A DNA stretch of 64,000 nt from SHWC01 sp050173345 (GTDB lineage Bacteria; Pseudomonadota; Alphaproteobacteria; UBA828): the NCBI GenBank assembly GCA_050173345.1, contig JBFXKW010000001.1:496001-560000 (forward strand), written 5' to 3'. Shown piece after piece: positions 37,307 through 45,879 of the stretch. Within the stretch, counting starts at the first letter, position 1; the number at the start of each line of letters is the position of its first letter. The notes below the pieces were generated by a model, which saw nothing but the letters and a program-made list of their open reading frames with translations, was not told the origin of the DNA and ran no database searches. Made by a program: the position numbers and the translations under genes.

Positions 37307-37498
37307 TCAGAGATCGTTTTGCGCGAGCGAAGAATTGCCTTCGAACGAACGGAACGTCGTCGCGCCGCTGTCGCGCGGGTACATTTCCATGCCCGATGAG
37401 CTGTTTGAGTCGCGACGATTCAGATAGTCGATGACGTCGCGCCGGTAGCTCTGGTCTGAGATCACACGATCGAAATCGATCGGCTCCTCAACGCCCAT
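37307..37498 (-). CDS. Small hypothetical protein, 63 residues
   Basis: The reading frame from ATG 37498 encodes a hydrophilic protein with a natural-looking composition: 'MGVEEPIDFDRVISDQSYRR', then a DVIDYLNRR helix and a Ser/Gly-rich tail. A GGGG lies about 8 nt upstream, a weak ribosome site. The 'DFDRVISD.SYRR.VIDYLN' part looks like a conserved helical segment, but I do not recognise the family. It overlaps no recognised gene. Confidence 0.45.
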   Translation of the reverse strand: MGVEEPIDFDRVISDQSYRRDVIDYLNRRDSNSSSGMEMYPRDSGATTFRSFEGNSSLAQNDL

Positions 37499-37937
37499 GG
37501 TCACCCCACCCAATCCTGACGTGCAATGATGATCCCGCGACCCGCGGGGCGAATCAACGCAGAAGGGCGGAGACTAAGCAAAATCCTGTGGATCGAATTG
37601 TGGAAAGATTGAAACCGTTTTGTGGGCAACCCGTGTGCCATTCGTAAACATCCGGCAGGCGCGAACGGCTGTCGAAAACCGGAATCCGCGGCCAGGCGGC
37701 CATATCAGCGCGGACAATGGTTTCGGACATCGAAACCGTCGCCGTGACCATGCTGAGCCCGCATGGGTCGAAGATATAACCCCTGGCGCATACCTCGTCG
37801 GGGCACGTCCGATTCGCCCGGCGATTCCGGCTCTCTTTCGTCCGCATCCGTCGACGGTTTCCGCCGGCTCGGTACTCCACTATGTTCGCGCGGTTCGGAT
37901 TGCCCGCCGCAATGACGGAACGCCGGAGAACGCCACG
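37499..37937. other. Intergenic region of about 440 bp without a supported gene
   Basis: The left end must hold the promoter of the small minus-strand gene and the right end that of the plus-strand flavoprotein. Two DnaA-box-like 9-mers occur in the same orientation (minus strand CGATCCACA near 37587-37595 and CTTTCCACA near 37599-37607), 12 bp apart. A third TGTGG is at 37621. Short frames on both strands here have poor codon character and no ribosome sites. Confidence 0.5.
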
Positions 37938-39137
37938 ATGACGAAAGCCTCGACGAAATCGGATTTGTCACGCAACGCGCTCATCGCCGCCGCCAAGGAA
38001 ATCAGATCGAAGGTGCAGGAGCGCGCGAGCGAGACGGAGTCGTTGCGGCGCCTGCCGGAAGCCACCCTGGCCGACTATCGCGCGACCGGCGTGAACCGCG
38101 TTCTGCAGCCGGCCCGCTTCGGCGGCGCCGAGCTCGATTTCAGCACCATGATGGAGGTCTGCGGCACGGTCGCCTCAGGCTGCGGCTCGTCCGGCTGGGT
38201 GCTCGCGCAGTATTGCATGCACGCCTTCATGATCGGGAGCTGGCCCGAGGCCTGCCAGGAAGAGATCTGGGGGAACAAGCCCGAGGCGCTGCTGAGCGGC
38301 TCGCTGGTCTTCCCGCTCGGCCGCGCGAAGCGCGTTGCCGGCGGCTATGAGGTGACCGGCCGCTGGCCGTTCGCGAGCGGCGTCGACGGCTGTGACTGGC
38401 ACATGTGCAGCGCGTTCCTCGAGCCCGAGCGCGAAGGCGGGCCGCCGGTCATGATCATGTTCATGTTGCCCAAGGCCGACTACGAGATCATCGATACATG
38501 GCACGTCGTCGGGCTGCGCGGCACGGGCAGCAAGGACGTCAAGCTCGACAACCATTTCGTGCCGGGCCATCGCGCACTCACGGTGGACGAGACGAAGATG
38601 GGCACCGCGCCGGGCGCGCTTCTTCACGGCTCGCCGCTCTATCGGATTCCGACCTACGCCGCGTTCGGCTTCGTGCAGGGCGGCGCGGGCATCGGCATCG
38701 CGCAGGGCATGTACGAGACCTACATCGCCGAGACCAAGACCCGCGCCGCGAAGTCGACCGGGCGGAGCCTGGCCGACCACGCCGCGCTCCAATTGCGGGT
38801 GGCAGAGGCCGGCGCCTGCATCGACACCGCGCGCATCCTGCTTCGGAACGACGCGGACGAGATGTATCGGCTCGCGGCGGCCCATCAATATCCAGACACC
38901 GAGCAGCGCACCCGCTACCGGCGGGACGGCGCCTTCGCCAGCCAGCTCTGCACGCGCGCGGTCGATGCGCTCTACGCGGTCGCCGGCGGCGGCGCGCTCT
39001 ATACGCGCAATCCGATGGAGCGCTTCTTCCGCGACTCCCATGCGGTGAACGCGCACATCACGATGAACTGGGAGGTCAACGCCACCGCCTTCGGCCGCGC
39101 CGCGCTCGGCCTGCCGATCGACAGCCCGACGCTCTAA
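37938..39137 (+). CDS. Acyl-CoA dehydrogenase-like flavin-dependent monooxygenase
   Basis: 399 residues from ATG 37938. Acyl-CoA dehydrogenase fold: N-terminal helical domain ('LPEATLADYRATGVNRVLQP'), middle beta domain with 'GGYEVTGRWPFASGVDGCDWHM', and a type-2 C-terminal domain ending 'RDSHAVNAHITMNWEVNATAFGR'. The 'W.FASG..' and 'RD.HA...H' blocks are those of group D two-component flavin hydroxylases (HpaB/HsaA/DszC-like), not of true acyl-CoA dehydrogenases. Such enzymes take FMNH2/FADH2 from a separate reductase, which is not nearby. Substrate unknown. Its stop abuts the stop of the convergent dioxygenase gene. Confidence 0.85.
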   Translation: MTKASTKSDLSRNALIAAAKEIRSKVQERASETESLRRLPEATLADYRATGVNRVLQPARFGGAELDFSTMMEVCGTVASGCGSSGWVLAQYCMHAFMIGSWPEACQEEIWGNKPEALLSGSLVFPLGRAKRVAGGYEVTGRWPFASGVDGCDWHMCSAFLEPEREGGPPVMIMFMLPKADYEIIDTWHVVGLRGTGSKDVKLDNHFVPGHRALTVDETKMGTAPGALLHGSPLYRIPTYAAFGFVQGGAGIGIAQGMYETYIAETKTRAAKSTGRSLADHAALQLRVAEAGACIDTARILLRNDADEMYRLAAAHQYPDTEQRTRYRRDGAFASQLCTRAVDALYAVAGGGALYTRNPMERFFRDSHAVNAHITMNWEVNATAFGRAALGLPIDSPTL

Positions 39138-39974
39138 CTAGAAAGACTTGGCGTCCTGCCGGCCGGTGCCGGCGTAGAGGATGCGCGCGTGCTGGGCCGA
39201 GACCGCGGCGTGCTGGGCCAACGCCTCGGCATCGAGGTCCGCGCGCGGCGGGCGTTCGTGATCGAAATGGTGGTGCTCGTCGACGCCGCGTACCAGCAAC
39301 GCACTATCGCGATCGACGAGCTGGCGCACATGCGGCGGGATGTAGCGGACCGCGAAGCCGATGCGCCGGTCGTCCGACAAATTGGGGCCGGAGCCGTGCA
39401 CCAGCTTGACGTGGTGCAGCGACATCTCGCCCGGCGCCAGCACGAGATCGACCGCCTGGCGCTCATCGACCTCGACCATGACCTCCTGGCCGCGGGTCAG
39501 CATGTTGTTCGGCGCGAAGGTCTCGCGGTGCGGGATCTGCTCGCCGAGGTGGCTGCCCGGGATCACGCGCATCGCGCCTGACGCCGTCGTGCTCGGGCTG
39601 AGGGCGATCCACGCCGTGACCACCTCGGGCTCGCTCAGCCCCCAATAGGTCGCGTCCTGATGCCAGGAAACGTAGCTCTTCGAGCGAGCGGCCTTGGTGA
39701 AGAAAAGCGAGGACCAGCAGAGAATGTCGGGGCCGATGATGTCCTCCACCGCATCGAGCACGACTGGATGGCGGACGACGGCATCGAGCCAGGTGAAGAG
39801 AAGATGTGGCTTGTGGCGGAGCGCGCCCTTGAGCGTGTCGGAGAGCGACGCCTCCGCCGCCTCGAGCTTCGCGCGGGCCCCGGCCGCTTCCAGCGTGCTC
39901 ATCACGCGGAGCGGGAAATAGAAGCCGTCCCTTCGGTACTGCGCCACGGCCTCGACACTCAGCCGCTTCGGCAT
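39138..39974 (-). CDS. Phytanoyl-CoA dioxygenase (PhyH) family protein
   Basis: 278 residues from ATG 39974, preceded by AGGAGG at 5-7 nt. It is an Fe(II)/2-oxoglutarate oxygenase with 'SWHQDATYWGL' (His105, Asp107), a distal His in 'MSLHHVKLVHGSGPNLSDDRRIG' (His187 or His193) and the oxoglutarate-binding Arg at 204 or 210. Bacterial PhyH-type enzymes hydroxylate varied small molecules. It begins 63 nt after the PotC-like permease gene, in the place where an importer ATPase might be expected. It may act on the imported compound. Confidence 0.88.
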   Translation of the reverse strand: MPKRLSVEAVAQYRRDGFYFPLRVMSTLEAAGARAKLEAAEASLSDTLKGALRHKPHLLFTWLDAVVRHPVVLDAVEDIIGPDILCWSSLFFTKAARSKSYVSWHQDATYWGLSEPEVVTAWIALSPSTTASGAMRVIPGSHLGEQIPHRETFAPNNMLTRGQEVMVEVDERQAVDLVLAPGEMSLHHVKLVHGSGPNLSDDRRIGFAVRYIPPHVRQLVDRDSALLVRGVDEHHHFDHERPPRADLDAEALAQHAAVSAQHARILYAGTGRQDAKSF

Positions 39975-40036
39975 GTGCCCCTCCTCTATGCCGGTGGCCG
40001 GCATCGGCACATGTTCCCGCCGCGCGGGCGGTGCCG

Positions 40037-40900
40037 TCAACCGCCTGCGGCTCGGCGGGCGGCGAGGCCCTGGCGCCGGCGCTGGATGATCGCGATCGAA
40101 CCGAGCGAAATGATGATGATGATGAACGAGATCGCCGTGGTCACGGTGCCGAGCGCATAGAGCGCAGGCGAGGTTATGTTCGTCGTCATGCCCCAGATCT
40201 CGAGCGGCAGCGTGTTGCTGGGGCCGACCGTGACCCAACTGCGCGGGAACTCGTCGTAGGAGAGCGTGAAGCCGAAGAGCGCCACCGCGATGATGCCCGG
40301 GAACAGGATCGGGATCACGATGTAGCGCAGGATCTGCACGTTCGAGGCGCCCTGGTCGCGCCCCGCCTCCTCGAGCGCCGGATCGAAGCGCGACAGGACG
40401 GCGAACATGATGAGCAGGCCGAACGGCAGGGTCCAGCTCAGATGGCCGCCGAGCGCTGACGAATACCAGTGCGGACGGAAGCCGATGATCTGGAACATCA
40501 GGCCGATGCCGATCGAGAGCACGAGGCCGGGCACGATCAGGCTGGCGATCGAGGTGTAGAAGAGCGGCGCCGCGCCGATGAAGCGGCGCCGATAGGCGAG
40601 GCCCGCGGCGACCGAGATCACCACCGTGAGCGACAGCACGATCAGCGCGAGCGGAATCGAGCGCCCGAACGCGCCGCCGATGTCGCCGGTGCGCGCCTGG
40701 GTGAACAGCGCGATGAACCAATGGAAAGAGAGCCCCTGCATCGGGAAGGTGAGGCCGGCATTCGGCCCCTGGAACGAGAGGATGTAGATGCAGAACATCG
40801 GGCCGTAGAGGAAGATCACGAACAGCGTGAAGAAGCCGGCGAGCGCATAGAAGCTCCAGCCACGCTTGACGTGCGACCGGCTCTGCAGGCTGGCTGCCAT
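40037..40900 (-). CDS. ABC importer permease, PotC-like
   Basis: 287 residues, six hydrophobic segments. The EAA loop reads 'FDPALEEAGRDQGASNVQILRYIVIPILFPGI', the coupling motif for the ATPase. It resembles spermidine/putrescine-type (PotC) permeases: 'SYDEFPRSWVTVGPSNTLPLEIWGMT'. GGGAGGG lies 7 nt before the ATG. Second permease of the operon; 20 nt after the PotB-like gene. Confidence 0.9.
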   Translation of the reverse strand: MAASLQSRSHVKRGWSFYALAGFFTLFVIFLYGPMFCIYILSFQGPNAGLTFPMQGLSFHWFIALFTQARTGDIGGAFGRSIPLALIVLSLTVVISVAAGLAYRRRFIGAAPLFYTSIASLIVPGLVLSIGIGLMFQIIGFRPHWYSSALGGHLSWTLPFGLLIMFAVLSRFDPALEEAGRDQGASNVQILRYIVIPILFPGIIAVALFGFTLSYDEFPRSWVTVGPSNTLPLEIWGMTTNITSPALYALGTVTTAISFIIIIISLGSIAIIQRRRQGLAARRAAGG

Positions 40901-40920
40901 GGTTCGCCCTCCCCCGCCGC

Positions 40921-41790
40921 CTACCGGGTCAGCTCTTTGCGCACGTCGACCACGCGCAGGATCGCGGTCACGATGAGCGTCACGACGATGAGCAGCACCA
41001 CCGCGTGCGAGGCGGCCTTCGGATAGAACAGGATGCCGATGTCATCGAACATCGCCGAGACGATCGAGGCGGCGCGGCCGCCGCTCATGATCTTGATGAC
41101 GAAGAAATCGCCCATCACCAGGGTGATCACGAAGATCGAGCCGAGCGCGATGCCGCTCTTCGAGAGCGGAATGATGATCTCGCGCATGATCCGGATCGGG
41201 CCGGCGCCGGCATCGCGCGCCGCCTCGATCAGCGTGCGATCGATGCGCGCCATGGAGTTGAAGATCGGCACGATCATGAACAGCGTGAAGAGGTGCACAT
41301 AGCAGACGATCACGGCGAAGTCGGAGAACAGGAACCACTCCACCGGCTCATCGACGATGCCGAGGCCCATCAGCGCCTGGTTGAACAGGCCGTATTTGCC
41401 GAGCAGCGGAATCCACGAGATCATGCGGATGATGTTCGAGGTCCAGAACGGCACCGTGCAGAGCAGGAACAGGCCGATCGCAACCAGGATGTTGCGGACG
41501 TGGAACACCAGGAAATACGCGATGGTGAAGCCGATCACCAGCGTAATGGCCCAGGTGATCGCCGTGAATTTCAGCGTGCTCAGATAGAGTCGGAGCGTGT
41601 TCATGTTGGTGAACAGCTCGGCGAAATTCTCGAACGAGAACGCCGGCACGATGCCGGTGATCATGTCGTACTGGAAGAAGCTGACCACCACGATCATGGC
41701 CAGCGGAATCAGCACGAACAGGACCAGCGTCACCGCAAGCGGGGCGACCTGGACATAGGGCCTTGCCTTGGGAGGGACCGATAGGCTCAT
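40921..41790 (-). CDS. ABC importer permease, PotB-like
   Basis: 289 residues, six hydrophobic segments, EAA loop 'MARIDRTLIEAARDAGAGPIRIMREIIIPLSKSGI'. N-terminal part 'MIVVVSFFQYDMITGIVPAFSFENFAELF' is typical of PotB-like permeases. It is separated from the binding-protein gene by 92 nt that contain a strong hairpin. Pairs with the downstream PotC-like subunit. Confidence 0.9.
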   Translation of the reverse strand: MSLSVPPKARPYVQVAPLAVTLVLFVLIPLAMIVVVSFFQYDMITGIVPAFSFENFAELFTNMNTLRLYLSTLKFTAITWAITLVIGFTIAYFLVFHVRNILVAIGLFLLCTVPFWTSNIIRMISWIPLLGKYGLFNQALMGLGIVDEPVEWFLFSDFAVIVCYVHLFTLFMIVPIFNSMARIDRTLIEAARDAGAGPIRIMREIIIPLSKSGIALGSIFVITLVMGDFFVIKIMSGGRAASIVSAMFDDIGILFYPKAASHAVVLLIVVTLIVTAILRVVDVRKELTR

Positions 41791-41796
41791 GGGGCG

Positions 41797-41826
41797 CTGT
41801 TACGCGAAGGCGCTGCGGGATGTCAA
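41797..41826 (-). promoter_or_regulatory. Possible secondary promoter for the permease genes
   Basis: TTGACA (41821-41826) and TAACAG (41797-41802) on the minus strand are separated by 18 nt and lie between the hairpin and the permease ATG at 41790. Transcripts would be leaderless or nearly so. The -10 is weak. Confidence 0.25.
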
Positions 41827-41858
41827 GAAAACGAGCGGGACGGCTCGCGCCGTCCCGC
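41825..41858 (-). terminator. Attenuator/terminator between binding protein and permeases
   Basis: The minus-strand RNA forms a perfect 9-bp stem GCGGGACGG/CCGUCCCGC with loop CGCGAG, followed by UCGUUUUCUU. In many ABC operons such a hairpin lets the solute-binding protein be made in excess over the permeases. Confidence 0.65.
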
Positions 41859-41882
41859 CGTCGTCTCCGATCGTTCTCGATG

Positions 41883-43205
41883 TCACGCCGTGCGGAATTC
41901 GTTCCACTTGTTGTTCATATAGACCGCTTCCTTCATCAGCGTGTTCCAGGCCGCGATCTTGCTGAACCGATCCAGATAGGAGCCGCCGTCGCGCGTGGCG
42001 CCGGCCTTCTCCATCACGTTGCCATAGGGATCCTTGATGTCGGCCTGGGCCGCCTTGCCCTCGTACCAGTAGCCCCATTCGTCTTCCGAGAGGAACTCCT
42101 TGGCGGTCTCCGGCACCGAGATGTAGTAGCCCTGCTTGGCGATGAAGCCGCCCATCCAGCCCGAGAGGTACCAGTTCAGGTACTCGTAGGCGGCGTCGAG
42201 CTTGATGCCGGACAGGTGCTTCATCAGCGACAGGCCGTTGCCCCAGCCGCGATAGCCTTCCTTGAGCGGCACGTAGTAGCAGGGGATGCCGCGCGAGCGC
42301 ACCGCCGTGACCGCCGGCGACCACATGGACTGGATCACCACCTCGCCGGCCGCCATGAGCTGCACCGACTGGTCGAAGGTGTTCCAGAGCGCGCGGAAAT
42401 GGCCGGCCTTCTTGAGGTCGATCAGCGCGCCGATGGTCTTGTCGATCTCCTCGCGGGTCATGTCGCCGATGTCGCCATAGCTGACCTGGCCGGTGGCCTG
42501 CAACGCCATGGCGGCGTCCAGGATGCCGATCGAGGGGATATCCTGGATCGCGGTCTTGCCTTTGAACTCGGCGTTGAGCAGCTCGCCCCAGCTCTCGATC
42601 GGCCGGGTGATCAGGTCCGGGCGCATGCCGAGCGTGTCGGCGTTGTAGACGCCGGGCAGCATGGTCGCCCACTCGGTCGGGCCGTCATTGAAGGCATTGC
42701 CCTCGGCGCTGTTCAGATACATGACCTCATAGGGCGAGACGCCGACGCGGGAGATCTCCTTCCCGGCGAACTTGCCCTCGGTATAGATCGGCGTGACCTT
42801 GTCCCACAGCTTGATCTTCTTGACCTCGACCGGCTGCAGCACGCCGCGCGGGACGATGAGGAGGCGCTGCCACAGCTCGCCGTCGGCAATGTCCACCGAA
42901 TCAGGCTGGGTCGTGACGCGGTTGAGGAAGCCGGGATGGTCGGTCACCGACATCTCGACGGTGAAGCCGAGATCCTCGGTCGCCTTGCGCGCGATGTCGA
43001 TGATGGTCGAGTAGGACATGCCGACATGGGTGATCGTCACGTCCTTCAATTCCTGCGCCCAGATCGTCGGGAAGCCGGTGACCGCCTTCGAGCCGACGGC
43101 GACACCCGCCGCCGCCGCGGCACCCTTCAGAACGGCGCGACGATTGACCCCCTTGCGAGCGGCCTTGGCGGCTCCATCCGTTGTGGGCCTCTTGTTTCGA
43201 GACAT
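41883..43205 (-). CDS. ABC importer solute-binding protein, PotD-like, Tat-exported
   Basis: 440 residues from the second of two adjacent ATGs (43205), which is better spaced from GGGAGGG; 43208 is the alternative. The N-terminus has a twin-arginine signal 'NRRAVLKGAAAAAGVAVG' with cleavage near 'TIWAQ'. The mature protein is an extracellular solute-binding family 1 fold ('PYEVMYLNSAEGNAF', 'SMWSPAVTAVRSRGIPCYYVPLKEGYRGWGNGLSLM'). First gene of an importer operon with two permeases but no ATPase. Ligand unknown; polyamine-like compounds are only a family-level suggestion. Confidence 0.9.
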   Translation of the reverse strand: MSRNKRPTTDGAAKAARKGVNRRAVLKGAAAAAGVAVGSKAVTGFPTIWAQELKDVTITHVGMSYSTIIDIARKATEDLGFTVEMSVTDHPGFLNRVTTQPDSVDIADGELWQRLLIVPRGVLQPVEVKKIKLWDKVTPIYTEGKFAGKEISRVGVSPYEVMYLNSAEGNAFNDGPTEWATMLPGVYNADTLGMRPDLITRPIESWGELLNAEFKGKTAIQDIPSIGILDAAMALQATGQVSYGDIGDMTREEIDKTIGALIDLKKAGHFRALWNTFDQSVQLMAAGEVVIQSMWSPAVTAVRSRGIPCYYVPLKEGYRGWGNGLSLMKHLSGIKLDAAYEYLNWYLSGWMGGFIAKQGYYISVPETAKEFLSEDEWGYWYEGKAAQADIKDPYGNVMEKAGATRDGGSYLDRFSKIAAWNTLMKEAVYMNNKWNEFRTA

Positions 43206-43368
43206 CATTTCCCTCCCGATGTCCAGTTGATCTCCACTGCCGAACGAGGCCGCCCGTAACCCCTGTGGCACGGCTTCGTCATGGCTAAATCATAGCGCCC
43301 GGCCCCTGCCGCCGGAAGCATTCCTGCGGCATACCGGCGCCATCCCCGTGACGTACACTAAGCCGCGT

Positions 43369-43842
43369 TCAGGTCTTTGCCCAGCCCTTTCGGTGCGGCT
43401 CGAAGAATTTGAGATCAAGGTTCAGTGACTTGAACTTCCACTTCCCGCGCTCGCAGATGTATTTCTCGTTATAGTATGCGTTTAGCCAGCGCGCTTCCTC
43501 CGCACCGGACTCGGTGCGGACCGTGCAGGGCATGATCAGCCACCATTCGCCCTTGGCCGACTTGCAATCCGCCGAGACGTCGATCAGCTCGTTCAGCACC
43601 ATATGCGCAGCAAACACGATCTGGCTGCTCACCCCGCTGAAGAACTTGTGAATCTCCTTGTGGCCGGCGTGACGCCCGAACGGCCCGCCATCCCAGACGC
43701 CGTCCTTCGTGAACAGGCCGATGATGCCGTCCGGGTCGTAGCCCTGGTCGCAGTACCAGCAGTATTTGTGCTTGAGACGCCGGATGCTCTCGACGGCCTC
43801 GAGCCGCGCGAGCCGCTGGGATACGGTCAGTTTGTTCGTCAT
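43369..43842 (-). CDS. NTF2-like/SnoaL-like family protein
   Basis: 157 residues from ATG 43842, with GGGAGAG 7 nt upstream. The sequence 'LEAVESIRRLKHKYCWYCDQGYDPDGIIGLFTKDGVWDGGPFGR' followed by the HKEIHKFF helix matches the SnoaL-like (SnoaL_4) layout of small cone-shaped proteins. These act as dehydratases, isomerases, or oxygenase small subunits. It lies upstream of the importer genes on the same strand, 163 nt from the binding-protein start. Function unknown. Confidence 0.85.
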   Translation of the reverse strand: MTNKLTVSQRLARLEAVESIRRLKHKYCWYCDQGYDPDGIIGLFTKDGVWDGGPFGRHAGHKEIHKFFSGVSSQIVFAAHMVLNELIDVSADCKSAKGEWWLIMPCTVRTESGAEEARWLNAYYNEKYICERGKWKFKSLNLDLKFFEPHRKGWAKT

Positions 43843-44002
43843 GCGGGTGCTCTCCCTTGCCATGCTTTTCCGATCGTCGAGCGACCGGCCCCCGAGGCTC
43901 GACACCTGATCGACACGCCTCGATCCTCCAATCGTTGCCGGTGAACGTGGCGCCGATATCGCTTCGTGCTAACGTCGCCGCGCATTTGATCGGGGTGCGA
44001 TT

Positions 44003-45004
44003 ATGGTGATGGCGATTCGGCTGCACAAGCCCGGCGGGCCCGAGGTGCTCTGCTATGAGCAGGTGAGCGTCGGTGAACCCGGGCCGGGCGAAGCCCGGGT
44101 CGGGCACGCGGCGATCGGCCTCAACTATGTCGACACCTATCTGCGGGACGGCACCGGCGCCTATGGCGACACCGACAAGCCCTACCCGCTCGAGTATCCG
44201 GCCATCCTGGGCTTCGAAGCTGCCGGCACCGTCGAGGCCGTCGGTCCCGGCGTTTCGACGGTCGTGCCCGGCGACCGCATCGCCTATGCCGCGCCGCCTA
44301 TGGGAGCCTATGCCGCGGCCAGGCTGATTCCGGCGGAGGTGCTCGTCAAGCTGCCGGACGACATCGACTTCGAGATCGCCGCCGCAGCCATGCTGAAGGG
44401 CCTGACGGCCGAATACCTGCTGCGGCGCTGCTACCCGGTGAAGCCCGGCGAGAGCATCCTGATCCACGCGGCGGCCGGCGGCTGCGGCCTCATCATGTCG
44501 CAATGGGCCCGCCGCCTCGGCGCCGTCGTCATCGGCACGGTCTCGTCGGCGGAGAAGGCCGCGCTCGCATTGGCACATGGCTGCCACCACGTCATCGACT
44601 ACAGCCGGGAGGACTTCCCTGCCCGCGTGCGTGCGCTGACGGATGGCGCCGGCGTCGCAGCGGTCTATGACGGCGTCGGCAGGGCCACCTTCATGGGCTC
44701 GCTCGACTGCCTCGCCCCGCGCGGCCATATGGTGCTGTTCGGCCAACCCTCCGGTCCGGTCGAACCGCTCCACCTCAACGCGCTGACCGAGCGCGGCTCG
44801 TTGTTCCTGACGCGCCCGACGCTGATGACCTGCATCGCGAAGCGCGACGAGCTGGTCGAAGCCGCCACGGCATTGTTCAAGGTCATCCGGTCAGGCGACG
44901 TGCGCATCGAAGTGCGGCATCGCTTCGCCCTCGCGGACGCCGCAGACGCCCATCGCGCGCTGCAAGGCCGGCGCACGACGGGATCGAGCGTGCTGTTGCC
45001 TTGA
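44003..45004 (+). CDS. NADPH:quinone oxidoreductase, zinc-free MDR family
   Basis: 333 residues; ATG 44009 is a close alternative. The sequence matches Qor-type proteins: 'GEARVGHAAIGLNYVDTYLRDGTGAYGDTDKPYPLEYPAILGFEAAGTVEAVG', then 'AAAMLKGLTAEYLLRRCY' and the NADP-binding 'ILIHAAAGGCGLIMSQWARRLGA'. The zinc ligands of alcohol dehydrogenases are absent. It reduces quinones or enones with NADPH in studied members. It is divergent from the NTF2-like gene. A GGCGGC...GCCGCC inverted repeat follows its stop and could weakly terminate. Confidence 0.92.
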   Translation: MVMAIRLHKPGGPEVLCYEQVSVGEPGPGEARVGHAAIGLNYVDTYLRDGTGAYGDTDKPYPLEYPAILGFEAAGTVEAVGPGVSTVVPGDRIAYAAPPMGAYAAARLIPAEVLVKLPDDIDFEIAAAAMLKGLTAEYLLRRCYPVKPGESILIHAAAGGCGLIMSQWARRLGAVVIGTVSSAEKAALALAHGCHHVIDYSREDFPARVRALTDGAGVAAVYDGVGRATFMGSLDCLAPRGHMVLFGQPSGPVEPLHLNALTERGSLFLTRPTLMTCIAKRDELVEAATALFKVIRSGDVRIEVRHRFALADAADAHRALQGRRTTGSSVLLP

Positions 45005-45050
45005 GGCGGCTGCGTCGAAAACCTCGAGGCCGCCTGCTGCGTTGCGAGAC

Positions 45051-45100
45051 TTTTGCTGCATCGCAAAATAGTTGTTGACCGCTCGGGAGCAGCCTGCTCC
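45051..45100 (+). promoter_or_regulatory. Candidate operator/promoter of the urtDE-like pair
   Basis: Two inverted repeats lie 48-98 nt before the ATG: TTTTGC-N6-GCAAAA (45051-45068) and GGAGCAG-C-CTGCTCC (45086-45100). A TTGACC (45075-45080) between them could be a -35, but no convincing -10 follows. The function is inferred from position. Confidence 0.35.
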
Positions 45101-45148
45101 GCTTCAAAAAGCTGGCCGGCCGCGCCGGCGCCAAGGGGGTATGCCACG

Positions 45149-45874
45149 ATGGCTCAAGATGGCGTCATCCTCGAGACCAAGGGCCTGACCATGCGCTTCG
45201 GCGGCGTCGTGGCGGTCAACAATGTCGACTTCTCGATGAAGGAAGGCGAGCTGCGCTGCCTGATCGGGCCGAACGGCGCGGGGAAGAGCACCTTCTTCAA
45301 ATGCCTGACGCGGCAGTACAGGCCGAGCGCTGGCCACGTCTTCTTCCGCAGCACCGACATCACCGGCGACATCACCTTCCAGATCGCGCGGCGCGGCATC
45401 GGCATCAAGACCCAGGTGCCGAGCGTGTTCGACGGGTTGAGCGTGCACGAGAACATCTGGCTGTCGGCGCGGCGCCATCACAAGACCCGCGAGGCCAACC
45501 GCATCACCGACGAGATCATCCAGCGGATCGGCCTCGGCCATGCAACGCGCCGGCTGGTCGGCCAGCTCGCGCACGGCGAGCGCCAATGGGTCGAGCTCGG
45601 CATCGTCCTGACCGGGGAGCCCAGCCTGATCCTGCTGGACGAGCCGACCGCCGGCATGACCGGCGAGGAGGTCGGCCGCACCACCGAGCTGATCCGGGAG
45701 ATCAACCGCCAGGCCGCCCTGATCGTGGTCGAGCACGACATGCAGTTCATCAAGGCGATCGCGCAGCGCGTCACGGTGTTCCATCAGGGCGCGATCCTGG
45801 TCGAGGACACCATGGCAAACATCCTGAGCAACCAGCAGGTGCGCGACATCTATCTCGGCAAGCACACGGTGTAG
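45149..45874 (+). CDS. ABC transporter ATP-binding protein, UrtD/LivG-like
   Basis: 241 residues from ATG 45149. Walker A 'GPNGAGKST' (40-48), Q-loop 'GIKTQVPSVFDGLSV', a variant signature 'QLAHGERQWVELGI', Walker B 'LILLDEP' and H-loop 'VVEHDMQF' are intact. The 'AHGERQWVELG' signature and 'RVTVFHQGAILVEDTM' tail resemble UrtD of urea/short-chain-amide importers more than LivG. The UrtE-like gene starts 5 nt after its stop. No urtA, urtB or urtC is adjacent, so the permease and binding protein must be elsewhere. Confidence 0.9.
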   Translation: MAQDGVILETKGLTMRFGGVVAVNNVDFSMKEGELRCLIGPNGAGKSTFFKCLTRQYRPSAGHVFFRSTDITGDITFQIARRGIGIKTQVPSVFDGLSVHENIWLSARRHHKTREANRITDEIIQRIGLGHATRRLVGQLAHGERQWVELGIVLTGEPSLILLDEPTAGMTGEEVGRTTELIREINRQAALIVVEHDMQFIKAIAQRVTVFHQGAILVEDTMANILSNQQVRDIYLGKHTV

Positions 45875-45879
45875 CCACC

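Noticed and set aside
37554..37880. 108-codon minus-strand frame in the gap before the flavoprotein gene
   Set aside because: No ribosome site, Arg-rich start, no recognisable segment. Not enough to call a gene.
37499..37937. Chromosomal origin based on DnaA-like boxes
   Set aside because: Only two or three near-matches, no AT-rich unwinding region, and none of the genes usually near an alphaproteobacterial origin.
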